Both the position numbers and the translations under genes were made by a program. Below are positions 44,702 through 52,836 of a stretch of 64,000 bases of DNA, piece by piece. Below the pieces are notes generated by a model that made no database searches, was not told the origin of the DNA, and worked only from the letters and a program-made list of their open reading frames with translations. Source of the DNA: Terripilifer ovatus (GTDB lineage Bacteria > Pseudomonadota > Alphaproteobacteria > Rhizobiales > Beijerinckiaceae); contig JARHVB010000025.1 in assembly GCA_029222685.1 (NCBI GenBank), positions 93,394 to 157,393 on the forward strand. Reading direction: 5' to 3'. The stretch's first letter is position 1, and each line of letters begins with the position of its first letter.

Positions 44702-44727
44702 ATTTTGTTCGAAATACAGAACAAAAT
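44702..44727. promoter_or_regulatory. Perfect palindrome upstream of the XRE-cupin gene
   Basis: ATTTTGTTC-N8-GAACAAAAT, exact 9-bp arms, 26 bp in all, about 145 bp before the XRE-cupin start (read leftwards) and 64 bp after the EamA stop. It resembles an operator. It is too AT-rich for a terminator and is not a LexA box (spacer 8, not 7). Confidence 0.55.
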
Positions 44728-44790
44728 GGGCCATGGCGTTTTCCGATCCCATGAATCGGAAAGACGGGTCCAGCTTTTAAAAACGCGCGA

Positions 44791-45687
44791 TCACGCCGTC
44801 GCCATCGCGCGCCGGAGCCGGTTTTCGTGCAGCGCGACGGCAAGACCTGCCGCAACCACCAAAAGCGCCCCGGCGATCACCGCATGGGAGGGCGTCTCGC
44901 CAAAGAAAACCAGGCCGATGGCGACTGCGAACAGCAGCGAGGAATAGTCGAACACGGCGAGGATCGAGGCATCCGCATAGCGATAGCCCTGGGTCATGAA
45001 GATCTGCCCGACACCGCCGAAAACGCCGATCAGGATCAGCGGCAGCCAGTCCTGCGCCGGGGGCCACACCCAGGCCTGCGCGCTCAGGAAATCGCCCAGG
45101 ACCCAGGCGTGGGGCCAGAACAGCGCCGCGATCAGCAGCAGCGCACTCGCCAGCGTCGTCGTCGCCTGGAAATAAAAGGTGATGGCGCCGGTATCCTCGG
45201 TCATCGTCAGGCGCCGGGTCTGGATCATGGCGAAGGACACCAGCACGGCGCCGGTGAAGGCGAAAGTCGCCCCGGTCGCGCTGCGGACCGGCCCCTCGCC
45301 GCCAGCCATCAGATGCTCGCCAAGGATGATCATGACACCGAGGAAGCCGACGCTGACCGCACCCCAGCGGAACGCCGAGATTTTCTCGCTGAGGAAAATG
45401 CCGGCAAGCGGGACGATCATCAGCGGCGCCACATAGCCGATCGCCGTCACGTCGGCGATCGGCAGCAGGCCATAGGAAGCAAACAGGCAGAACATGCTGC
45501 CGATGCCCGCGAACGATCGGATGAGATGTCCGCCCGGCCGCGCCGTATGCAGCGCACGCGGAAAATCGCCGCGCATCAAAAGCCAGATCACCAGCGGCAC
45601 GAGCGCGAAGGCCGAGCGGAAGAACACGAGTTCGGCAACGGGATAATTGCTATAGGCCTTGCCGAGCGCCAGCATCACCGAAAACAT
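44791..45687 (-). CDS. EamA family (DMT) transporter
   Basis: A 298-residue inner-membrane protein with about ten helices in two EamA halves (AELVFFRSAFALVPLVIWL; ATGATFAFTGAVLVSFAMIQTRR), typical of RhaT/YdcZ-type drug/metabolite exporters. The ATG at 45687 starts inside the first helix: the same frame is open upstream and encodes LLGIGLKLISTG, which looks like the true N-terminus, yet no ATG/GTG/TTG is available there. The protein may begin at an unusual codon (CTG) overlapping the end of the SDR gene. Substrate unknown. Confidence 0.83.
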   Translation of the reverse strand: MFSVMLALGKAYSNYPVAELVFFRSAFALVPLVIWLLMRGDFPRALHTARPGGHLIRSFAGIGSMFCLFASYGLLPIADVTAIGYVAPLMIVPLAGIFLSEKISAFRWGAVSVGFLGVMIILGEHLMAGGEGPVRSATGATFAFTGAVLVSFAMIQTRRLTMTEDTGAITFYFQATTTLASALLLIAALFWPHAWVLGDFLSAQAWVWPPAQDWLPLILIGVFGGVGQIFMTQGYRYADASILAVFDYSSLLFAVAIGLVFFGETPSHAVIAGALLVVAAGLAVALHENRLRRAMATA

Positions 45688-45727
45688 GCCGGTGGAGATC
45701 AGTTTCAGGCCAATGCCGAGCAGCGTG

Positions 45728-46507
45728 CTAGAAGGCGCTGGGATATGCGCCTCCGTCGATCAGCATGTTCTGACCGGTGATATAGCCGGCGTGGGCGCTG
45801 GCAAGAAACGCGCAAAGCTTGCCGAATTCTTCCGGATTGCCGAAGCGCTTCGCCGGGATCGATTGACGCCGGGCCGATTGCAGATCGTCGTAGCTGACGC
45901 CGCGCATTTTCGCCTGCGCCGCACCGGCCGATTTCAGCCGGTCGGTATCGAAGGCGCCGGGCAGGATATTGTTGATCGTCACATTCGACTCGGCGACCTG
46001 CCGCGCAACGCCCGACAGGAACGAGGTCAGGCCGGCGCGCGCGCCGGACGACAGGTCGAGGCCGGTCATCGGCATTTTCACCGAGCCGGAGGTGATGTTG
46101 ATGATGCGGCCGAAGCGCCGTTCGATCATGCCGTCGATGACCTGCTGCACGAGCAGGATCGGCGTCATCATGTTGGCGTCGAGGCCCTCGACCATGGCAT
46201 CGCGGCTGAGCTGGCGGAAATCCTTCGGCGGCGGCCCGGAATTATTGTTGACGAGAATATCGGCCGACGGACAGGCAGCCAGCAGCGCCGCACGCCCGGC
46301 CTCGCTGCCGACATCGCCGGCAACCGCGATGACCTTCGCGCCAGTGGCCTTGGCAATCTCATCGGCGGCGGCGGCAAGCTTCGCTTCGTCGCGGCCGTTG
46401 ATGATCACTTCGCAGCCGGCCTCGGCCAGCGCAGTGGCGCACGCACGGCCAAGGCCGCGGCTCGACGCGCAAACGAGCGCCTTACGGCCGGCAATTCCCA
46501 GATCCAT
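45728..46507 (-). CDS. SDR family protein lacking the Tyr/Lys pair
   Basis: A 259-residue short-chain dehydrogenase fold: nucleotide motif CASSRGLG (in place of TGxxxGIG), AGDVGSEAG, DILVNNNSGPPP, then ITSGSVKMPMTG. At the positions of the catalytic YxxxK it reads SSGAR (Ser and Arg). The C-terminus (ITGQNMLIDGGAYPSAF) is ordinary. Comparable SDRs with SNGAR/SSGAR are recalled from other Rhizobiales, so this is a subfamily trait rather than damage. The ATG at 46507 has a GGAGG site; an upstream extension to 46564 lacks one. Confidence 0.83.
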   Translation of the reverse strand: MDLGIAGRKALVCASSRGLGRACATALAEAGCEVIINGRDEAKLAAAADEIAKATGAKVIAVAGDVGSEAGRAALLAACPSADILVNNNSGPPPKDFRQLSRDAMVEGLDANMMTPILLVQQVIDGMIERRFGRIINITSGSVKMPMTGLDLSSGARAGLTSFLSGVARQVAESNVTINNILPGAFDTDRLKSAGAAQAKMRGVSYDDLQSARRQSIPAKRFGNPEEFGKLCAFLASAHAGYITGQNMLIDGGAYPSAF

Positions 46508-46851
46508 ATCCGTCCTCCGAAAAACGCCGCACCATCGCGCGCACGGGAGCCTGCCGCAACCCACAATTCCGCAAATCAGTTCAGCCTGTCACAAATACCG
46601 TTGCAGTGTCGCTATTTCTTCACATTGCACAACGACACGGCCGCGAAAATATGCGGCGATTTCGCAATTTGCGGATTGCATTTTTTCGCGCTGCAACAGA
46701 TAAGAGACCAAGTCAGTCGATGGCGTCGGTTGCGTCGTGTTCACCCATTCGCGCAAGCGAATTTCGGGCTGCGAAATCAAAAAATCACTTCAACAATGCA
46801 GACGGTTCGACATGCGTCGGACCGTGAGCGCTGATCTATTGCAGGAGCCAA
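46508..46851. other. Intergenic region with AT-rich tract
   Basis: This 344-bp divergent spacer between an SDR and an unknown gene is AT-richer than its surroundings. It holds a perfect short palindrome ATTTCG-N5-CGAAAT near 46769 and repeated CGCAATTTGCGGATTGC-like motifs near 46662-46685. Promoters for both genes should lie here, but none can be fixed by eye. Confidence 0.45.
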
Positions 46852-47277
46852 ATGCGCCGCGCCGACTACTTTCTGGCCGTCCTTTCCGCCGGCGGAAAAG
46901 CCAGAATCTTCTCACCCGTGCAACTTCAGTTCCTGTTCTTCATGATCGACAGGGACATCCCGCATCTGATCGGCGGCGTACGTTTCAGTTTCACCGAAAT
47001 GGACCATGGACCGTTCGACCACGGGCTCTATGACGAGATCGACGACCTCGCCTATCGCGGCCTGCTGTCGATCAGCCGCAACGGCATATCGCATGCCAGC
47101 TACCGGCTGACGGCGGAAGGTTTCCAGCGCGGTTCGATTGCGCTGGCCCTGCTCATCGGCAATGCCGCCGAGGTGGTGCGTGAGAAAGTCGAGATCGTCG
47201 GCCGCCATCATTCGTTGCGGCTGCTGCAGCTGGCGCGATCAAGCTACGGCTTCGGCAGCGCGTCGAACGCCGCCTGA
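46852..47277 (+). CDS. Uncharacterised winged-helix-like protein (YwgA-like)
   Basis: A 141-residue cytoplasmic protein, starting at an ATG with ribosome site GCAGGAGCC. The order of a hydrophobic helix (LQFLFFMIDRDIP), a strand (GGVRFSFTEMDHGPFDHGLYDEIDDLAYRG) and LLSISRNG resembles the small YwgA-like/PF-type fold recalled for DNA-binding or antitoxin-associated proteins; this is a weak match. The motif GPFDHGLYDEIDDL (GPF-x-x-x-LYxDLDxL) is the most diagnostic part. A regulatory or antitoxin role is speculation. It is convergent with the next gene (9-bp gap). Confidence 0.6.
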   Translation: MRRADYFLAVLSAGGKARIFSPVQLQFLFFMIDRDIPHLIGGVRFSFTEMDHGPFDHGLYDEIDDLAYRGLLSISRNGISHASYRLTAEGFQRGSIALALLIGNAAEVVREKVEIVGRHHSLRLLQLARSSYGFGSASNAA

Positions 47278-47286
47278 AACAGCGGC

Positions 47287-47853
47287 TCAATAAAACAGCC
47301 GAGCCCGCGCCCTGTCCTCGAGCGCGTCGATGGCCGCGAGGCTCGTTATGCTCGCAAGGCGCGGTTCGATCTCAATTGGAACCAGCGCCGGCGCTGTCTC
47401 ATCATCCGACACTTCTTCGTCGTCGTGGCCGGCGGCAGCTTCGTCTTGTAAAGCCAGCCCGCGCGTTTCCATGAGATTGCGCAAGGCGCGCGATTGGGCC
47501 TCGATCTGCGCACAAGCGCGTTCGTCGAATCCGCGTTCGCGCAAGTTCCAGGCGATTTCGCTCAAACGTTCCTGAATGGCGGCGACGGCCGCACTCATCT
47601 CCGGTCCGGCCAAGGCAGCGGGCTGTTCCCGATGCTTGTCCTGCTCGCTGGCCAGCAAGGTCCGCTCGATCCGCGTCACCGCCTCAAGCAGTTTGGCGGT
47701 CTCTGCCGCCCGCATGCGGCGTGCATATTCGGCGAGAAACCAGCGCCCGCGCGCCGTTTCCATCACCGCGGCCTCGATGGCCTCGAAGTCATGGGTGGCC
47801 TCGAAGTCCTGGGGAGCGGGCAGCGATTGCACCGCCGGCAGAGTTGCAGCCAT
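47287..47853 (-). CDS. Conserved alphaproteobacterial protein of unknown function
   Basis: A 188-residue protein with a central helix METARGRWFLAEYARRMRAAE, a motif I recall from uncharacterised Rhizobiales proteins, then helices with heptad-like spacing (LLEAVTRIERTLL, AAIQERLSEIAWNLRERGF) and an acidic tail (DDEEVSDDET). No catalytic motif or membrane segment is visible; a coiled-coil or adaptor role is possible. It is convergent with the gene at 46852. Confidence 0.6.
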   Translation of the reverse strand: MAATLPAVQSLPAPQDFEATHDFEAIEAAVMETARGRWFLAEYARRMRAAETAKLLEAVTRIERTLLASEQDKHREQPAALAGPEMSAAVAAIQERLSEIAWNLRERGFDERACAQIEAQSRALRNLMETRGLALQDEAAAGHDDEEVSDDETAPALVPIEIEPRLASITSLAAIDALEDRARARLFY

Positions 47854-47935
47854 ATCCGTTCCGTGCAGCGCGAATCAATCAGCGCCCAGTTTCGCCGCCG
47901 CGCCGCCGATTGCAAGTTGCAGCCCGTTTCGCCAG

Positions 47936-48859
47936 CTATTTGGTGGCTTTCGGCGGCCCTTCCCGTGCCGGCAGTGATTTCAGATACTCCGCCATGGCGT
48001 CGCGGTCCGGCTTGGTGATCTGGCTCATATTCTTCACCACCGATCCCATCGACCCCGAAACGCTGTCCGCCTCCGGCGTCAGGCCGGTCGCCAGCACCTC
48101 GCTGATGTCCGCCTTACTCCAGGATTTGATGCCGTTCTCCGACTGGGTGATGTTTGGCACCCGGCCCTTGCCGTCCGGATCGGGACCGCCGGCGAAGCGC
48201 TGCGCCGGGACGATAGCGCCCAGGACATTGCGCGGCGAATGGCATTCGGCGCAATGGCCCAGGGCCTCGACGAGATAGTGGCCGCGGTTCCATTCCGGCG
48301 TCCGGCCCGGATCGTTGACGACTGGCGCGGGGCTGAAGAACAGCAGCTTCCACAGGCCGAGGCCGCGACGGATATTGAAGGGAAATGGCAGGTCGTGTCC
48401 GCGCGCCTTGCCCGCCACCGGCGCGAGGGTGCGCAGGAACGTCATCAGGTCGCGCACGTCGTCGACCTTCATGCCCGCATAGCTGGTATAGGGGAACGCC
48501 GGATAATAATGCGACCCGCCCGGCGAGACGCCGGTCATCATCGCATTGGCCAGATCGGCGACGGTCCAGCTGCCGATGCCGTCGGTCGGATGGGACGAAA
48601 TATTGGGCGTGTAGAAGGAGCCGAACGGTGACGGCATTTCGACGCCGCCGCCTAGTTTCAGGCGATCCTCCTGGCCTGGCGTCGCATGGCACGACGCGCA
48701 GCCGCCGGCGTAAAAGACCTGGCGGCCGCGCTCGACATCCCCACCCTCGTCGAGGGATTTGTCGCCGGCGGCAAACAGCGGCCGCGGAGCCGAGAGGAAC
48801 CAGCCGGCGATTGCAGCAATCACACCCAATATGACGATGATCCCGAGCAGCCTGCGCAT
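47936..48859 (-). CDS. Di-haem c-type cytochrome (gluconate/alcohol dehydrogenase-type)
   Basis: A 307-residue exported protein: an uncleaved or cleaved N-terminal helix (LLGIIVILGVIAAIAGWFL) and two haem sites, CASCH near residue 54 and CAECH near residue 203. The two-domain arrangement and segments GGGVEMPSPFGSFYTPNISS and YAGMKVDDVRDLMTFLRTL match cytochrome subunits of membrane dehydrogenases (adhB/gluconate-type). It may anchor in the inner membrane and pass electrons to a terminal oxidase. It follows a mono-haem cytochrome gene in the same direction. Confidence 0.88.
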   Translation of the reverse strand: MRRLLGIIVILGVIAAIAGWFLSAPRPLFAAGDKSLDEGGDVERGRQVFYAGGCASCHATPGQEDRLKLGGGVEMPSPFGSFYTPNISSHPTDGIGSWTVADLANAMMTGVSPGGSHYYPAFPYTSYAGMKVDDVRDLMTFLRTLAPVAGKARGHDLPFPFNIRRGLGLWKLLFFSPAPVVNDPGRTPEWNRGHYLVEALGHCAECHSPRNVLGAIVPAQRFAGGPDPDGKGRVPNITQSENGIKSWSKADISEVLATGLTPEADSVSGSMGSVVKNMSQITKPDRDAMAEYLKSLPAREGPPKATK

Positions 48860-48920
48860 GTTCGTTCCTTATTGGGATGTACCCGATCATGCCACGGCCC
48901 GGCCGATCTCAAAACACGAA

Positions 48921-48942
48921 GAGGGCGGCCGACGCCGCCCTC
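48921..48942 (-). terminator. Candidate terminator after the cytochrome c' gene
   Basis: GAGGGCGG-N6-CCGCCCTC stem of 8 bp. Read on the minus strand it follows the cytochrome c' stop and is trailed by TTCGTGTTTT, a weak T-rich tail. It lies 61 bp before the di-haem cytochrome start. Confidence 0.6.
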
Positions 48943-48986
48943 CGGTTTCAAAATTTCAGGCCGGCGGCGGCGCCTGAGGCCGCAGC

Positions 48987-49448
48987 CTAATTCTTGCGGA
49001 TCCGATAGGTATCGTGACAGGCATCACAGGCGCCGTTGATCGCCGTGGCCGCCACCTTCAGCTGGTCGAGCGATTTCGGCTTGCCCTGCACGTCTTGCAT
49101 GACCTTGACCATGTTCGCAGCCTTCGCATCGAAATCGGCGCGCGCCTCCCAGACTTTCGGCGAGGCCACGTACCGCGACCCCTGCGATTCCTTGCCTTTG
49201 TCGCTGGCCGGGAAGGCAGCGGATATTTTTGCAGCCGAGGCGCCGAGATCGCGGAGAATCTCGTCCACCTTCGCCTGATCGTAAGGCGCGTCGCCTTTGA
49301 CCATCGAATTCAGGTTCCGATACACGAGGGTTCCCTGCTGGCGCATCAGGACGGTCGACTGAAGCAATTCGCTTTGCGCCATGACCGAACCCGCCGCAGC
49401 AAACGCAGTCGCCAGAACTCCACCGGCAATCCAAAACTTTCTCATCAA
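48987..49448 (-). CDS. Cytochrome c' / c-556 family protein
   Basis: A 153-residue exported haem protein. Signal peptide (KFWIAGGVLATAFAAAGSVMA, then QSELL), a four-helix bundle region, and a C-terminal haem site CDACHDTYR at residues 142-146, the hallmark of class II cytochromes. Such proteins bind NO or serve as periplasmic electron carriers; the specific role is unknown. Upstream of the di-haem cytochrome in the same direction. Confidence 0.9.
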   Translation of the reverse strand: MMRKFWIAGGVLATAFAAAGSVMAQSELLQSTVLMRQQGTLVYRNLNSMVKGDAPYDQAKVDEILRDLGASAAKISAAFPASDKGKESQGSRYVASPKVWEARADFDAKAANMVKVMQDVQGKPKSLDQLKVAATAINGACDACHDTYRIRKN

Positions 49449-49653
49449 AAGCTCCCTTCAAGCTTCGTCAAACATGTCGGCAATGCCCGGATTCTAACCG
49501 AAATTCCTGGTACCTCGCCAAACAGGTCGTGATCCCGGGTCAACAGTTCGTGATGGTCGGAGGATGCGCCGCCAAGTCCCGGCCAAGCTGACAACGGCGC
49601 CTACTGGTGCAGGGTTGCAACCATCTCCATATAATTTGCCAGGAGGACGACCA

Positions 49654-50715
49654 ATGTTCGATGAAACCCCTCGTTTTTTACTGGATGAAACCTCGGATGC
49701 GCCGGAGCAGGCTGCGTCCACCCCCAACGCGCAGACTGACGACACTCTGCTCGACGCCTATTCGATGACCGTCTCGCAGGCGGCAGCGCATGTTAGCCCG
49801 GCCGTGGTGCGCCTCGACATTCGCGACGCCAACCAGCGCCGGATGGGCTCCGGCTCAGGCGTCATCGTCTCGCCTGATGGATTGATTCTCACCAACAGCC
49901 ATGTGGTGGCGTCCGCCCGTTCAGCCGCCATCACCACGCCCGACGGCAGCCATTACGTGGCGCGCATTCTGGCGCGCGATCCCGATACCGACCTGGCCTT
50001 GGCACGCATCGAGGCCGACGTCCGCCTGCCGCATGCGAAACTGGGTGATTCCAGGCAATTGCGGCCGGGCCAGATCGCCATAGCCATCGGCAATCCGCTC
50101 GGCTTCGACACCACGGTGACCGCCGGCGTCGTGTCCGCGCTCGGCCGCTCCCTGCGCTCGACCTCGGGCCGTATGATCGACGACGTCATTCAGACGGACG
50201 CGGCGCTCAACCCGGGCAATTCCGGCGGCGCGCTGGTGTCCTCGAAGGGCGAGGTGATCGGCATCAATACGGCGATCATCTCCGGCGCGCAGGGCATCTG
50301 TTTCGCCGTCGCCGCCAACACGGCGAATTTCGTGCTCGGCGAGATGATCCGCCACGGCCGGGTCCGCCGCGCCTGGATCGGCGTCGGCGCCGGCACCATA
50401 CCGCTGCCGCGCCGGGCGGTGCTGCGCCTCGGCCTGGCCCAGCAGACCGCCTCAATGATCACCTCCGTCGAGCCGGGCTCGCCCGCCGCCGAAGCCGGCC
50501 TGATGTCGGGCGACATGGTCATCGCGGTCGACGGACAGCCGGTGGCCGGGACGGAGGATCTGGTCCGCCTGCTCGACGCAGACCGGATCGGCAAGACCCA
50601 TTCCCGTCGACTTCATGCGCAATTCGCAGAGCCGCCGGCTGTGGATCGCGCCAGTGGAAAGAAGCGCGGCGTAACAGCCGGTTACAAGTGGCAGCAAGCC
50701 CACCGGAACAACTGA
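49654..50715 (+). CDS. DegP/HtrA-like serine protease, 3' frameshift suspected
   Basis: Trypsin-like protease with PDZ domain, 353 residues as read. Catalytic His83 (TNSHVV), Asp113 (DPDTDLAL) and Ser190 (NPGNSGGAL); one PDZ domain follows (SVEPGSPAAEAGLMSGDMVIAVDG). No signal peptide is seen, so it may be cytoplasmic. After LLDADRIGK the sequence stops resembling a PDZ domain. Reading one base further on from 50596 gives PIPVDFMRNSQ and RRLWIAPVERSAA, an expected PDZ end, with a stop at 50672. An extra base near 50593-50598 is therefore likely, in the genome or the assembly. ATG at 49654 has AGGAGGA upstream; the frame from 49564 is not coding. Confidence 0.82.
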   Translation: MFDETPRFLLDETSDAPEQAASTPNAQTDDTLLDAYSMTVSQAAAHVSPAVVRLDIRDANQRRMGSGSGVIVSPDGLILTNSHVVASARSAAITTPDGSHYVARILARDPDTDLALARIEADVRLPHAKLGDSRQLRPGQIAIAIGNPLGFDTTVTAGVVSALGRSLRSTSGRMIDDVIQTDAALNPGNSGGALVSSKGEVIGINTAIISGAQGICFAVAANTANFVLGEMIRHGRVRRAWIGVGAGTIPLPRRAVLRLGLAQQTASMITSVEPGSPAAEAGLMSGDMVIAVDGQPVAGTEDLVRLLDADRIGKTHSRRLHAQFAEPPAVDRASGKKRGVTAGYKWQQAHRNN

Positions 50716-50741
50716 GGTGTACGAAGCCGCAATCTCTCAAC

Positions 50742-50879
50742 CGTCATGGCCGGCCTTGTGCCGGCCACCCACGCCGCGGTGCGCATCAGGATGGAAAGAA
50801 AGGCCTCTGACTTCGGCTACTTTTGCAGCAATGCGGCAGCGTTACCGCGTGGGTGCCCGCGACAAGCGCGGGCATGACG
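50742..50879. repeat. Intergenic repeat family D
   Basis: A 138-bp element with ends CGTCATGGCCGGCC and GCGGGCATGACG and inner hairpins (GGCCGGCCTTGTGCCGGCC, GTGCCCGCGACAAGCGCGGGCA). It begins 27 bp after the protease stop and resembles family B in size and GTCAT/ATGAC ends but not in internal sequence. Confidence 0.7.
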
Positions 50880-50914
50880 CGATGGGCTGGCTGCGGCCTA
50901 ACGCCGCCAGCCTC

Positions 50915-51241
50915 TTAGGTTTCGACCGGCTCCCCGGCTGCATCCCAGGCCAGCATGCCGCCGCCGAAATGGGTGGTGATGTCGCCGCGCCCAGCCTTCT
51001 GCGCCTGTTCCAGGGCCAGCAGGGTGCGGCGGCCGGAGCGGCACGACAGCACCACACGCTTGCCCGGCTCGCTCGGCAGCGCGGCGGGGTTGAAAGTGGA
51101 CAGCGGGTGGAAAATCGCGCCGGGGATATGCCCCGCCTCGTATTCGTTGGCTTCACGGACATCGACGAGGATCATGCTGCCGTCGGCGAGGCCCTTTTTC
51201 AACTCATCGAGGTCAACGTTCTCGACAATCGGACCACTCAT
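50915..51241 (-). CDS. Rhodanese-like domain protein
   Basis: A 108-residue single-domain rhodanese. VDLDELKKGL, MILVDVREANEYEAGHIPGAI and the active-site loop VLSCRSGRRTL (catalytic Cys) are present. It would transfer sulfane sulfur from a thiol-donor to an acceptor; the partner is unknown. The ATG at 51241 follows GGGGGAG; a longer frame to 51358 has no ribosome site. It is followed after 88 bp by the chromate transporter pair in the same direction. Confidence 0.88.
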   Translation of the reverse strand: MSGPIVENVDLDELKKGLADGSMILVDVREANEYEAGHIPGAIFHPLSTFNPAALPSEPGKRVVLSCRSGRRTLLALEQAQKAGRGDITTHFGGGMLAWDAAGEPVET

Positions 51242-51329
51242 GGAACTCCCCCAAACTACGACAAAAACCGCGAAATCACGCTCCCTGTCCATACCAGTCC
51301 GGGCCATATATCTGCAACCGGAATGCTTT

Positions 51330-51884
51330 TCAGGCCGGCAGCAGGGACAGCAGGGCAAACAGCGCCGCGCCCATGCCGAGCAGGATGAAAGGGTGCGTTC
51401 TCGGCCGCCAGGTCAGCATGGCGGCGACCGCCGCCGCCGTGCCCCAGGCGAGAGGCCCCGCATCGGCCAGGCGGAAGATCGCCAGGGCGCCGGCAAACAT
51501 CAGCCCGGTGCCGATCGGCGCCAGACCCTCTTCGAGCGCGTGGTGCCAGGCGCGGCCGCGATAGCGCGACCAGACCCGCGCGACGCCGACGCACAGGATC
51601 GACGAGGGCACGAACATGGCGAGCGTCGCCACCAGCGCGCCGCTCCACCCCGCCACCTTCCAGCCGATCAGGGTCGACAGCATCGAGCCCGGCCCCGGCG
51701 CGACCCGGGCGATGGCGAACAATTCGATGAACTCGCGCGCGCTCAGCCAGTGGCGGACGTCGACCGATTCGTGCTGCAGCGGCGCGAAGATCGCAGGTCC
51801 CCCGCCGATGGCGACCAGCGAGAATGGCACCAGCACGGCGACGAGCGCCAGATAGGGCGCGAAGAACCCGTTGTTGTCATCCAT
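51330..51884 (-). CDS. Chromate transporter (ChrA half, subunit B)
   Basis: A 184-residue membrane protein with about five helices and the family segments VPFSLVAIGGGPAIF, EFIELFAIARVAPGPGSM and IGWKVAGWSGALVATLAMFVPS. It is the second half of a two-gene chromate-ion transporter family system. Its start overlaps the upstream half by 8 bp. In related bacteria such pairs export chromate or transport sulfate-like anions. Actual substrate unproven. Confidence 0.87.
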   Translation of the reverse strand: MDDNNGFFAPYLALVAVLVPFSLVAIGGGPAIFAPLQHESVDVRHWLSAREFIELFAIARVAPGPGSMLSTLIGWKVAGWSGALVATLAMFVPSSILCVGVARVWSRYRGRAWHHALEEGLAPIGTGLMFAGALAIFRLADAGPLAWGTAAAVAAMLTWRPRTHPFILLGMGAALFALLSLLPA

Positions 51885-52464
51885 GTGCGGATCTTCTCGG
51901 CCAGACGGAGGCGATCGACAGCGGCGCGATGACCAGCACCACGGGAACGAGCGGCCAGTGCAGGATGCCGACGGCGATGAAGGTCGCCAGCATGGCGATA
52001 GTCGGGCCGATGCGCCGCACTACCCGCGTGGCGCCGACGATGCCGATGCGCAGGTTGAGCCCGACGGCAGCGGCAGCCACGCCATCGACGGCACCATGCA
52101 GAACCGGAATCTGGGAAATCGTGCCATAGGCCAGCAGGACGAGAATGCACAGCACCATCGGCCCGCCGATCATGGCGCTGAGCGCCACCGCCGCACCGGG
52201 TATGCCGCGCAGGCGGTTGCCGACGAAGACCGCAAGATTGGTGACATTGGCGCCGGGCAGGACCTGCGCCAGCGCGATGCCGGCCAGCACCTCATCGTCG
52301 GTCATCCACCTGTGCCGTTGCACCACCTCGCGGTGGATCCAGCCGCTCAGCCCGCCGCCGAAACTGAAAAAGCCGATCCAGAAGAACGTCTTTAGGATCG
52401 CGCTCAGCGGTATCGGCGGCGTCGGAGTGTGAGCCGGAGACGTGGGAGCCGGAATGGATGTCAT
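51877..52464 (-). CDS. Chromate transporter (ChrA half, subunit A)
   Basis: A 195-residue membrane protein with the N-terminal ChrA motif FWIGFFSFGGGLSGWIHREV and the VLPGANVTNLAVFVGNRL segment. It resembles the other half at 51330, as expected from ancestral duplication, and overlaps its start. The two halves correspond to the N and C halves of full-length ChrA. A rhodanese gene follows the pair on the same strand, a neighbourhood that could link to sulfur-oxyanion handling. Confidence 0.87.
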   Translation of the reverse strand: MTSIPAPTSPAHTPTPPIPLSAILKTFFWIGFFSFGGGLSGWIHREVVQRHRWMTDDEVLAGIALAQVLPGANVTNLAVFVGNRLRGIPGAAVALSAMIGGPMVLCILVLLAYGTISQIPVLHGAVDGVAAAAVGLNLRIGIVGATRVVRRIGPTIAMLATFIAVGILHWPLVPVVLVIAPLSIASVWPRRSAHG

Positions 52465-52542
52465 ACGCGCCGAGAGATGGAGATTGCGAGATAACGAAAC
52501 GGACTTTTATTGCGCCGTTGGAAGCGGAAGTGGGCTACCGAA

Positions 52543-52759
52543 GCCCTCATCCTGAGGAGCCTGCGCAGCAGGCGTCTCGAAGGCAAACTATGTCTTGAAG
52601 AACTGCGGCGTGAGAGAGAATCACGACGAGCCTACTTGCGTCAGGCTTGCTTGCTCAAAACTGTCCACGATATCGGCTTTCATGAGCGAATCCCGGCGTT
52701 GCGGCTGACGCCCCCCGTCCTTCGAGACGCGCCCTCCGGGCGCTCCTCAGGATGAGGGC
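52543..52759. repeat. Inverted repeat family C, copy 2
   Basis: Arms begin GCCCTCATCCTGAGGAGC (52543) and end GCTCCTCAGGATGAGGGC (52759), with the small hairpins GCCTGCGCAGCAGGC and GCGCCCTCCGGGCGC. Spacing between arms is longer than in copy 1. The region 52465-52836 contains nothing else that I can recognise. Confidence 0.83.
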
Positions 52760-52836
52760 TTCTGTTGGCGTTCGTTGTTCTTCGATTAGTTCCGTTACGC
52801 CTCGAAATCGCAGGGCGCAAGCCGGCCTGTTCCGCG

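Noticed and set aside
44702..44727. SOS box
   Set aside because: GTTC-N8-GAAC is inverted with an 8-bp spacer, unlike the direct GAAC-N7-GAAC/GTTC-N7-GTTC box of Alphaproteobacteria.
52510..52755. An 81-codon protein between the chromate transporter and glycerate kinase
   Set aside because: It lies wholly within repeat family C; no ribosome site.
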